Part shown: piece by piece, positions 28,589 through 38,400 of the stretch
Layout: each line of letters starts with the position of its first letter
Position numbering within the stretch: the stretch's first letter is position 1
Assembly (NCBI GenBank): GCA_016715505.1
Contig: JADJZY010000003.1
Coordinates: 237,580 to 301,579 of the forward strand
Length of the DNA: 64,000 nt
From: Bacteroidota bacterium
Lineage (GTDB): Bacteria > Bacteroidota > Bacteroidia > Chitinophagales > Chitinophagaceae
Reading direction: 5' to 3'
Made by a program: the position numbers and the translations under genes
Notes under the pieces: generated by a model
Seen by the model: the letters and a program-made list of their open reading frames with translations, nothing else
Database searches by the model: none
What the model was told of the DNA's origin: nothing

Positions 28589-30775
28589 ATGAAAAGCCCT
28601 TCTAGTATCGTAAAACTTTGCCTAGTATTATTGTTAGGTCTTGGAGCCGTCATTCCGGTGTCAGGGCAACAGATTATATCGATGGAATATTTTTTCGATA
28701 CGGATCCGGGATTTGGAAATGGCATTTCCATTCCGGTGGTTCCTGATTCCAGTTTTCAGAATTTGACTGTAACCATTGATTATTCTTCGGTGGGCGGTGG
28801 TTTTCATATGCTGTATATCCGAAGTCAAGATTCAGCTGGAAGTTGGAGTCTAACCAATCGCTCTCGGTTCTTTAAAAGTGCCTTTCCTGTCAATCACACG
28901 CAACCCACCATTACGGCAATTGAATATTTCTTTGATACAGATCCCGGATTTGGCAATGGCATTTCATTACCCTTGAGTTCCGATACTGCTATCCACAATT
29001 TATTAGGTACTATCAGTTTAATTGGGCTGGCTTCTGGAAATCATACCCTATATATCAGAACCAAAGATTCTATAGGTAGTTGGAGCTTAACCAATAAACA
29101 AGTCATTAATTACTGCACTTCAGGAACCAGCTACTATTATCAAGATATAGATCATGACGGTTATGGTTCGGTTACCGATAGTGTACTTGCATGCACAGTA
29201 CCTGTTGGATATACCTCAAACCATACGGACTGCGATGACAATGATTCGAACGCCCATCAGAAATTTCCTTTTTACATCGACAATGATGGTGACAACTACG
29301 GCAACGGAAATTTGATGATGGTTTGCGCACAAAATGATAGTACCCCACCACCCGGATATGGTTTACACTTTGGCGACTGCAATGATAATGATGCCACTTC
29401 ACATCAGGAGTTTCCTTTTTATATCGATAACGACGGTGACCTGAGGGGTGCCGGCACAACTACTTATTTGTTTTGTGCACCGGCTGCCAATCTTCCACCT
29501 CCCGGTTATGCTACGACCAATACGGATTGTGATGACAATAACCCCGATGGACATTTTTTCATTCCATTTTATGTGGATTTGGATGGCGATGGTTTTGGCG
29601 CTTCAACAAATACCGTTCTCCTCTGTTCCAATCTGAGTGAAATCAACTATCCGCCTTTGGGTTATACCTATTTCAGTTACGGTGTCGATTGTAATGATAA
29701 TGATTGGGATCTTCGGATGACGTTCCCGTTTTATGTCGATGCCGATCAGGATGGGTATGGTATAGGAAATCCGGTTCAAGTTTGTGCCATCAACCCGGAC
29801 ACTCCTCCTATCGGATATAGTTTACAAAGTGGCGATTGCAATGATAACGAGGCCAATATTTATCCCGGCAAGATAGATCTGATGGAATATTATATAGATA
29901 CTGATCCCGGGGCAGGTCAGGGGACAGCCTTAGATATGAGCGGGTTAAATTTTGATTCATTGTCTGCAACCTTTCCGATTATTATCCCGAATTCTTTGCA
30001 ACCCGGTTTTCACCTCCTGGCGATTCGCGCTCACACCTGCGGCTTAAATTGGGGTTTGTTTGAGCAACGTAGTTTTGATGTAAGCGCTTTAGATATTTCT
30101 ACAGGTCCTCTTGTGGCAGGAGAATATTTTATCGATACAGATCCGGGTGTGGGCAATGGTTTTTCTTTCACGATACCGGCAGTTGATACGCTTTTGCAGC
30201 AACTCTCTTTAAGCGTTCCAAGTAACACTGCACCGGGTATTCATGCAATGGGCATTCGTATGAAGGACAGTCTGGGCCAATGGAGTCATTTTGAAACGAC
30301 TTATATCTCAGTCTATCCTCCACCGGAACCGACATACCCCATTGTTGCAGCTGAATATTTTATTGATACAGATCCCGGCGTCGGCAATGCTATTCCACTC
30401 ACGATCTCACCAACAGATACTTTGTCGCAGGTTTTCGGTATTGCGGTTCCGGGAAATTTATCGGAAGGCATTCACCTTTTATCTGTAAGGGTAAAAAATA
30501 GTCAGAATGAATGGAGCTTGTTTGAACATCGCAGCATCTATATCACTGCACCTTTACAAGACCCTAACCCGATTGTTGCCGCCGAATATTTTATTGATAC
30601 GGATCCTGGTTTGGGGAATGCGATTGTTTATCCGGTAAGTCTTTTGGATACCCTTCTGGATACTTTAAATATTCCGCTGCCTAACAACCTCTCCTATGGA
30701 CCACATCACATCGCCATTCGGGTAAAAGATCAAACGGGGAATTGGAGTTTATTTGAACAACAAACATTTTATTAA
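28589..30775 (+). CDS. Exported protein with six EYFxDTDPGxGN repeats and MopE-like calcium-binding repeats
   Basis: 728 residues with a signal peptide (VLLLGLGAVIPVSGQ). Six repeats of about 80 residues start with EYFFDTDPGFGNG or close variants (near residues 32, 111, 432, 512, 587 and 664) and end in SW(S/G)L(T/F)..R. Between the second and third repeats (about 183-430) lie five units of D.DGDxYG ... C ... PPGY ... DCDDND, the metal-binding repeat type found in MopE-like proteins. Both repeat types are common in Bacteroidota surface proteins. The stop at 30775 cuts the sixth repeat just where the preceding ones continue. The next bases, still in frame, encode the second half of a LamG domain, so an in-frame junction or deletion is suspected. 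The protein was probably longer. Confidence 0.8.
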   Translation: MKSPSSIVKLCLVLLLGLGAVIPVSGQQIISMEYFFDTDPGFGNGISIPVVPDSSFQNLTVTIDYSSVGGGFHMLYIRSQDSAGSWSLTNRSRFFKSAFPVNHTQPTITAIEYFFDTDPGFGNGISLPLSSDTAIHNLLGTISLIGLASGNHTLYIRTKDSIGSWSLTNKQVINYCTSGTSYYYQDIDHDGYGSVTDSVLACTVPVGYTSNHTDCDDNDSNAHQKFPFYIDNDGDNYGNGNLMMVCAQNDSTPPPGYGLHFGDCNDNDATSHQEFPFYIDNDGDLRGAGTTTYLFCAPAANLPPPGYATTNTDCDDNNPDGHFFIPFYVDLDGDGFGASTNTVLLCSNLSEINYPPLGYTYFSYGVDCNDNDWDLRMTFPFYVDADQDGYGIGNPVQVCAINPDTPPIGYSLQSGDCNDNEANIYPGKIDLMEYYIDTDPGAGQGTALDMSGLNFDSLSATFPIIIPNSLQPGFHLLAIRAHTCGLNWGLFEQRSFDVSALDISTGPLVAGEYFIDTDPGVGNGFSFTIPAVDTLLQQLSLSVPSNTAPGIHAMGIRMKDSLGQWSHFETTYISVYPPPEPTYPIVAAEYFIDTDPGVGNAIPLTISPTDTLSQVFGIAVPGNLSEGIHLLSVRVKNSQNEWSLFEHRSIYITAPLQDPNPIVAAEYFIDTDPGLGNAIVYPVSLLDTLLDTLNIPLPNNLSYGPHHIAIRVKDQTGNWSLFEQQTFY

Positions 30776-32114
30776 TATGTAGATGGTATCCTATTGCCGG
30801 GCAGTATTCCGACGAATAATGGTGGCATTGAAAACTTAACTCGTCCGTGGCGCATTGGCATGAACAATTCCTGTTGCAGCGGAGGCTCACCTCATGCAGG
30901 TACAATGGATGAGTTTAGATTTTGGAATATTGCCCTCAGCGAAACACAATTGCGCGAACGCATGTGTCGTAAGATTACAGATCAGCGATGCCTTGTATAA
31001 CAACATGGCGGCATATTTTAATTTTGATGAAACAGGAACTTCCAATGCAATTGATGCCAGCAAGGAACCCAATATTGCCACCTTACAAAATGGGGCTAAC
31101 CGCATACTGAGTGGAGCGCCGATTGGAAACACAAGTGCCTATATTTACAATGGCAATAGCAGCGCATTGAATTTAATTCATCCTACGCGTGGCGATCAAA
31201 TGGATGCGGGTATAGTGAGTGGAAATGCCAGTGGATTACAATTGTATTGCGTTACGGAGCGACCGAATACTCAAATGGGCATTGATACGCTCAATGGCAA
31301 CGATGCATACTATGGTGTATTTACGGTCAATGGAAATGTCGCACAGGTTCAGGTGACCCATCAATATACGGGCATACCCAATATCACAAACGAAAATGCA
31401 CTCAATCTATATCAACGGGAGCGCAACGATAATAGTCCGTGGAGTAATAGTCTGGCAAATTTGAATACGATCAATCATACCTTGTCAAGCACCACAACCT
31501 ACAGACAGGAGATCATGTTAGGCGTTATACCAACTGCTATTTCGGCGTACCATATAAAATCCTATTTGCAGGGATATTTCGAAGTAGGCGGACTGATGCG
31601 GCCGGTGCTTAGCCTTCAGGGTCAAAATAATATGAATAACGAAACGGATAGTATCACCCTTGAATTCAGAGAAAATGTTTATCCATATCAATTGCTAGAA
31701 TTTACCAGGAGTATATTACATACAGACGGAACAGCTACTTTCCAAATACCGGCTTCCCTTCAAGGAATGTATGTTTACCTTCTCCTCAAACATCGCAATC
31801 ACCTCGAAACCTGGAGCGCGGAGCCTGTTTTAATCACTGCCAATTCAACCTATGATTTTTCGACGGCAGCCAATAAAGCGTATGGTTCCAATCAGGTTCA
31901 GGTGGAGAATGGTATTTGGGCTTTCTTCACCGGCGATATCAATCAGGATGGTGTGGTAGATGGTTTGGATTACAACGATTGGGAAAACGACAACAACAAT
32001 TTTGCTGGAGGTTATTTTAGTACCGATCTAAATGGAGATGGTATTGTAGATGGATTGGATTTTATTTTCTGGGAACAAAACAGCAATAATTTTGTTGGGG
32101 CGATGGTGCCATGA
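30776..32114 (+). pseudogene. Remnant of a LamG protein ending in the shared dockerin-like C-terminal module
   Basis: Directly after the preceding stop, the same frame encodes the second half of a LamG domain (VDGILLPGS, TRPWRIGMNN, MDEFRFWNIALSETQLRER) with no start codon or N-terminal half. A frameshift near 30970 leads into the long open part to 32114 (NMAAYFNFDETGTS). That part ends in the shared module: IKSYLQGYFEVGGLMRPVL, KHRNHLETWSAEP, GDINQDGVVDGLDYNDW, TDLNGDGIVDGLDF and NNFVGAMVP. The LamG half and the lack of a start suggest a deletion fused two originally separate genes, or that an assembly joined repeat copies. Role inferred: exported surface protein. Confidence 0.7.
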
Positions 32115-32152
32115 TGAGCCGAGTATAAAAAAGCCATTTTATCGAATCAACT

Positions 32153-32283
32153 GGGGCTGCTGGTTATCTCACTGGCATCTTCAACGTTGGCGTCATCGTC
32201 CAAGGGCTGTCTCGCACTTGCGGGACTATCCCTTGAGCACTTCCTTGAATTTGAAGCGCGTGTGAGATAAGTAGCAAACCCTA
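32153..32283. repeat. Palindromic MITE-like element, short copy C
   Basis: A 131-bp version in which both ends are the right-end type of the long copies (GGGGCTGCTGGTTATCTCAC at the left, its degenerate complement at the right). The whole copy is thus one long hairpin and the left half of the long form is missing. The apical stem reads TCTCGCA/TGCGGGA and pairs with one G-T. The minus-strand frame with QPLDDDANVEDASE is open across the element. Confidence 0.75.
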
Positions 32284-32332
32284 CATAATATTTTTAGAAT
32301 CGGTATCAAATTGAGTACTAACTTGTACCCTG

Positions 32333-34142
32333 ATGTCAACGCGTCGGAACATTTTCGTTTTGGGATTCATGGTGCTTTCATGTCTTCTGAATAAGGGCTT
32401 TTCACAAGAACCATCGATAGATTCTTTATTGCTTCGATTAAAAAACCACCCGACCGAAGATAGTATCCGATCTGAATTAGTGACAGACCTCGCCTATTTT
32501 TTCCGTGAAACGAATAATCTGCTGACCATCAAATATCTGGATGAAGCCATTCGGCTGGGAAAAAAATACAATACACCAGGATTTGTTGGGGGGCGTCATT
32601 TAGATCTGGGAGAAACCTATACCAATATGGGAAATACCGAAAAAGCGATGCAAAGTTTGTTGGAAGCTGAAAGGATATTTAAACAAACCGGAAATGATAT
32701 TCAGGTGGTAAAATCCTATGCAAATATTGCCATCTTGTATTTAAAATTGAACAATGTTCCCAAGGCAAAAGAGTTCCTCCAAAAAGCATTTCCATATTTA
32801 AATGAACAGAAACCTAGTTTTCAAATGTGCGTAATTTATAGTTCACTGGGTGATGCTTATTTAAAAGAAGAAAGGTATGATTCAACCATATATTATTTGA
32901 ACAAAATAATTCAGTTGGCTCCTAAAATAAGGGACAGTGAGTATTTTAAAGAAGCTGCGGAGATGAATTTGGGATTGGTTTATAAAAAGCAAAAAAAATA
33001 TCAGCAGGCCATAGAAAAATTTAATCACACACTCAACGATCCAAAGGTGATGGCAGATCCGATTAATGAAGGAACTATTCGGAATAATTTGGCCTGTACC
33101 TATGCCGAAATGGGGAAACTAAATCTTGCAAAATTTGAGTTCGATAGCAGCATCTCCATCGCCAAAGCGAACGGGTATGAATTTTTAATACTGGAGAACT
33201 ACAAAAATATGGCCAGTATGTACCAAAACGCCGGAATTGCCCATCAAGAAATTATTTACTTAAGAAAACATCATGCCCTGAATGATAGTATTAATAGTCG
33301 GGATAATCAAAATCGGTTGAATCAGTTGGAACGGGATTACTTTGAAGAAGCCAATTTAAAATTATTGAACAATCAAAAACAGAAGAGTCAACAGATTACA
33401 TTAATTGCATGTTTTACAAGCATTTTGGCATTTGGGATTCTGTTTTTTTACTTTCGATCAAGAAGAAGAAGTCACTTGTTGTTTACTCAAAAGAGGGAAA
33501 TAGAAAATCAAAATGCTGCCCTAAAGCAATTAAACCAAACCAAGGATAAACTCTTTTCGGATCATCGGACATGATTTGCGAAACCCTTTGGTTACCTTAT
33601 CAGCTTATTTAAACCATAGTGAAAACAGGGTGACGAAACCTTGATGCTCAAAAAGGAAACGACTAAAGCTTTGCAGGGAATCGATTGCTTTGTTGGATAA
33701 TTTACTGACTTGGGCCAGTTCACAATTACACCAAGTTTCTGTTTCGAAAAAAATGGTCCAGCTGGATGATTTAATCGAAGATGTATGTGGCGATCTAAAA
33801 CTTCATGCAGATATGAAGCAAATTGATTTAGTAGAAAAAATACATTCAGTGGCGAGTACCGTCATCACAAATCGAGAGATGCTGGAAGAAATATTGATCG
33901 AGACCTATGTGGAGAAACAATCGCTTAGTCTTATGCATTACGGATTATGGCTTAGGAACGAGAGGTTCGAACAGATCGAGGATATCATGCAAGGAAAGGA
34001 GAAAGTAAGCAGGGTACTTCGCTCGGCAAAGGTAGCGGTTTGGGGTTAAACATTGTTCGGGGATCTTTTGGCTTAACTGAATGTTCGTTGGACAATCCAA
34101 AGTCGTCCAACGATGGGAAATAAAATGGTTTTTGTATTTTGA
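32333..34142 (+). pseudogene. TPR-containing sensor histidine kinase (HisKA/HATPase), frameshifted
   Basis: The open part to 33574 (413 residues) has a signal-like N-terminus, TPR repeats (about 70-330) and a membrane helix (TLIACFTSILAFGILFFYF). It stops just before the phosphoacceptor. An inserted G near 33560 breaks the frame, and the next frame reads IIGHDLRNPLVTLSAYL (H-box). Further pieces follow in shifting frames: LDNLLTWASSQL, LVLCITDYGLG (G1), QIEDIMQGKEKVS and GKGSGLGLNIV (G2), ending GNKMVFVF at 34142. No N-box (NLLxNAIKxS) could be found between REMLEEIL and the G1 part, so a small true deletion may exist. As given it cannot make an active kinase. A LytTR regulator lies convergently downstream. 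Confidence 0.7.
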
Positions 34143-34188
34143 TGAATCCCATTAAAATCATTCGATGAACTTTTGGAAAAAGAAAATG

Positions 34189-34932
34189 CTATTCTTTTCT
34201 CACCGAAACGCGTGAAATCAAATGAGGGTTAAGTTCTTTAAGTAATTGTTGAGTATAGGTTTTGACCGACCCCAAATTCTAGAGATCCCGGAGGACATGG
34301 GATGGACTGAATGCAGCAGATTTTTTTTGGCGGTTTACTAAAATGGAACGGGAGATTCTTAAAAAATGACTTGCGGGTAATTGTTCGTCAAACTCTTTAA
34401 CCCTACCAGTATCAGGTGTTTTTTTCCGTTGCTTAAATAAAGATGCACAAAACTATTCCAAGCTTTCCCATAGAGGAGATCTTCAAAATTGATCCGAATA
34501 AATTGCTGCTGGTCTTTGATAAAGAAATGTTGTGCATCTTTTTGGTCGATTTTGATTTCAGCGGAGGCCGTTTTTTTTTCATCAATAATTCTGTAAACCC
34601 GTTTCATGGTTTTTAGTAAACGTTCCACACGAACTGGTTTCATTAAATAATCTAGCGCATCTACCTCATATGTTTGTGCCCCAAAATCAGGATGGCTACT
34701 AATGAATACAAACAAAGGGGGATCCGATAATTGCTGAGCGAGTTCGATACCTGACATTTCTGGCATTTCAATATCCATGAATACGATATCCACCTTATTT
34801 TCTTTTAAAAAACTAAATGCTTCTATTGGATTGCAGAAACTGCCGATACAATGGATTAAAGGAATTTGGTTTAAGCATGCATTCAGTTCATTAATGAACC
34901 TTGTTATCGTCTAATGTAATGTATCGCAGCAT
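34189..34932 (-). pseudogene. LytTR-family response regulator, frameshifted
   Basis: Starting at the ATG at 34932 (MLRYITLDDN), a first frameshift near 34905 leads into FINELNACLNQIPLIHC and then a continuous part containing VDIVFMDIEMPEMSG (phosphoacceptor), FVFISSHPDFG and the conserved Lys (YLMKPVRVE). The LytTR DNA-binding domain starts near HFFIKDQQQFIRI. Its end lies in another frame after about 34370 (SHFLRISRSILVNR) and a third (YTQQLLKELNPHLISR), stopping at 34189. Pieced together it is a normal ~245-residue LytTR regulator with at least three one-base breaks. LytTR regulators usually pair with LytS-type kinases; the convergent kinase has HisKA features, so partnership is uncertain. 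Confidence 0.7.
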
Positions 34933-35079
34933 GTGAGGTAAAATTATTATAAAGTTAGCAAATTCTACTTCTCTTATTTGATGAGCCCTTTCATATACTT
35001 ATTGGCCGTATTGATATAGTTGAATACTGGCTCAATGGATTAAAGAGAACTTTGAAGTTGGATACCAAGTGTCCTTCAT

Positions 35080-35310
35080 ATGAAGAAAAACTATTTAGAA
35101 CTTAAAAAAATATGGATTACCCATATACAAGCGTTATTTCTACATAATACTCCTGGAAAGCCATCATCCATCCGACGGCTAACCATCGAAATTCAAAAGG
35201 AGCAATCCTTTTTAAACGAATTTTCAGAAAATATTTGCCCGATATGTATGCAAATAAAGGCCAAAGTTCAAAAGCTGATAGAGGTGGGAAATAAACCTGA
35301 AGGTTCTTGA
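35080..35310 (+). CDS. Hypothetical 76-residue protein
   Basis: Open frame from ATG with a Lys/Glu-rich helical composition and one CPIC pair (ENICPICMQIKAK). No clear ribosome site, no recognised family, and its flanking genes are broken, so it may be a fragment. It is listed because nothing else explains 34933-35436. Confidence 0.3.
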   Translation: MKKNYLELKKIWITHIQALFLHNTPGKPSSIRRLTIEIQKEQSFLNEFSENICPICMQIKAKVQKLIEVGNKPEGS

Positions 35311-35436
35311 ATGTATGAATGACATCCATTTTCCTATACAGAATTCATAGCTTCTCATACACATGAGGCGGCTTGCTATACTTGTTAAAGGATCTCTATT
35401 GGCATCGTAATAATTTTAGTTCAAAATCCATTCACC

Positions 35437-38400
35437 ATGAAAAAAATCTTCAAAACAATGCTTATTTGCTGTATAATTTTGAGTCAAGCGCAATTTTTGC
35501 AAGCACAGTCGGGCGAAAGCTTAAATTTTGCAAATGGCGATTATGTTGATTTCGGAAACACCTTAGGCAATTTCGGAACAGGTAATTTCACGTTTGAAAC
35601 CTGGTTTAAAACCACTGCCACGAATCAAACGATTATCAGCAAAAGACCAGCCTGTTCGGCAGGCAACTTCTGGAATGTACGTATTAATGCTACCGGTAAG
35701 GTGTATTTCGAGATGTGAAAATTCAGCGCTTTTAAATTTGTTCTTTGCAGAAACACCTTTATCATATAACGATGGTAATTGGCACCATATGGCGACGGTT
35801 CGGGATGGTACTCAAATGCGGATTATTATTGACGGCTACATTGCAGTATCTGTTAACAATTCAGCAATTACCAATATTAATAATTCAACATCTCTACGCA
35901 TAGGCAGTTCTTCCTGTAATGGATTTGTAGGTCAACTGGATGAAACGCGATTATGGTCTTCAGCCCGCTCGCAATGTAATATCTATAATAATCGATTATA
36001 TGAGTATAGTGCTACGCCTACCGCTTTACTATTAAATTGTCATTATAATCAAGGAGTGGCCAATGCCACGAATACCAGTGTGACTACTCTCACAGATTTT
36101 AGTGATTACAACTATATCGGAACTTTAATAGGATTTAATTTAAGTGGAACAACGTCTAATTGGGTGGACGATGGTTGCAACGCACAAGGGAATACCTCGG
36201 CACCTGCTATTGGAACAACCACCGCAACAGGATGTAATAACTATACCTGGAATGGAACAACATATACCTCATCCGGAATGTACACGAGTACTTTCAACGC
36301 GGCCAATGGTTGTGATTCTATTTCCACCTTAGATTTAATAATTGGCAAACCGGTTTCTGGCGGAAATGATACAGGTTGTTTAGGGACTATTTTGAAACCC
36401 AAAGCAACTACACTCATCAATCCGGTGCAGGATCAGTCGAACGTAACGTATAATGCTATAGCAAATGGCAGCTCACCTTGGCAATCATTTACACCTGGCA
36501 TCAATGGAACAATTAGGTATTTCGAAGCTGAAATCAGAACGCCACTATCCGGTATGGCGGCCACAGTATTCGTGGAATTATACGAAGGGCAGGGAACCGG
36601 GGGCACACTCTTAGGTACAAGTACTGTTAAAACAATTTCTTCTACTTCGACTTATGCATTTGAAAGTTTCGACTTTTCGGCGCAAGGCATTTATCTGGAA
36701 TCAGGGCAGCTGTATACCGCAAGATTGGTTACTTCAAGTTTTAATCAGGCTTGGTTTAGATTAAGTACCACTAACCCCTATCCGAATGGCTTACTGAATA
36801 ACAACGCATCACAGGACTTAAAATTTAAAACAACGATGTGTGAAATAAAATGGTATACAGCTGCTACCGGTGGAACCTTGGTACCTAATCCATCAACGGC
36901 AAGTTTGGGAAGTACAACCTTTTATGCAGAGGCTTATGATGGTATAAGTTGTTATAGCAATAGAACCCCTGTAACATTGACAATTGAAGCACCACTGGTA
37001 GGTTCAAACACTTCAGCTGCTGCGGTATGTTCCGGAGGTTCCGTAATTTTAACCGGTACGGGAGCTCATTCATATACCTGAGTAACGGAGGAGTAATGGT
37101 GTGGCATTTATTCCCACCACCACCACCACCTTTACGGTAACAGGTACGGATTTAAATGGTTGCACGAATACATCAACACGAACGATTGTCGTAAATCCGA
37201 TACCATCAGTAGGTTCAAACGCTTCAGCTAATGCAGTATGTTCCGGAGGTTCTGTGATTTTAACCGGCACAGGAGCTCATTCATATACCTGGAGTAACGG
37301 AGTTAGTAATGGTGTGGCATTTATTCCAACAACCACCACTACCTTTACGGTAACGGGCACGGATTTAAATGGTTGCACAAATACATAACGCAAACAATTA
37401 CAGTAAACCCAAAACCCATAGTCGGCTCAAATGCTTCGGTTACAACCATCTGTTCGGGCGGATCCGTAACGTTAAATGGCACCGGAGCAAACACCTATTC
37501 ATGGAGTGGAGGAATCACGAATGGTGTGGCATTTAATCTGTCAGCAACCACAACATTTACAGTAACCGGCACAAGCGCAAACGGCTGTACAAATACATCT
37601 ACAAGAACTATTCTTGTAAATCCTTTGCCGATTGTTGGAGCAAGTACTTTGGAAACGACTATTTGCCCAGGTAATTCAGTTACACTAAATGGTACAGGTG
37701 CAAACACCTATTCCTGGAGTGGCGGCATAAGCAATAATGTAGCATTTATTCCATCTGCAACCACAACTTATACTGTAACCGGCATAGATGCGAATGGATG
37801 TGCGAATACGTCTACGATTAAAATTTATGTATATCTGGGACTTGTCTCAGGTGGGAACGATACAGGATGTGTAGGGAATATCTTAACCCTGAGCGCTCAA
37901 ACACTCTTTGATCCTACCATAGATCAGGTAACTACTTTAACGGCTACCTCATATGGTGCTGTTTTCACTCTTATTGGCAATCTTTTACCCCTTCGGTAAC
38001 TGGCACTTTGAATGCTTTAGAATTTTGGTTGAGAACGCCCATGGCAAATACATCAACAATGGTTACACTGCGCATAAAAGGTGAAGGAATTGGGGGTACA
38101 CTTTTGGGGAGCGTAAATAAATTAATACCTGCTTCTTCAACATTCTCCTTTCATAATTTTGATTTATCCGGTAATAATGTTTACCTGAAACAAGGTCAGG
38201 TTTATACCGCGAGAGTGAGCACCAATTCAGAAAATCAATACTGGGTGCTATTTAACAGTTCCAACCCATATGCAGGAGGAAGAAGTAATATTGATCCGAA
38301 CGTAGATTTGTTGTTGAAAACGTATATGTGTAGAATTAGGTGGTATGACGTGCCTTTTGGTGGAACCGAAATCATTCATCCATCATGGTCTTCAATAGGG

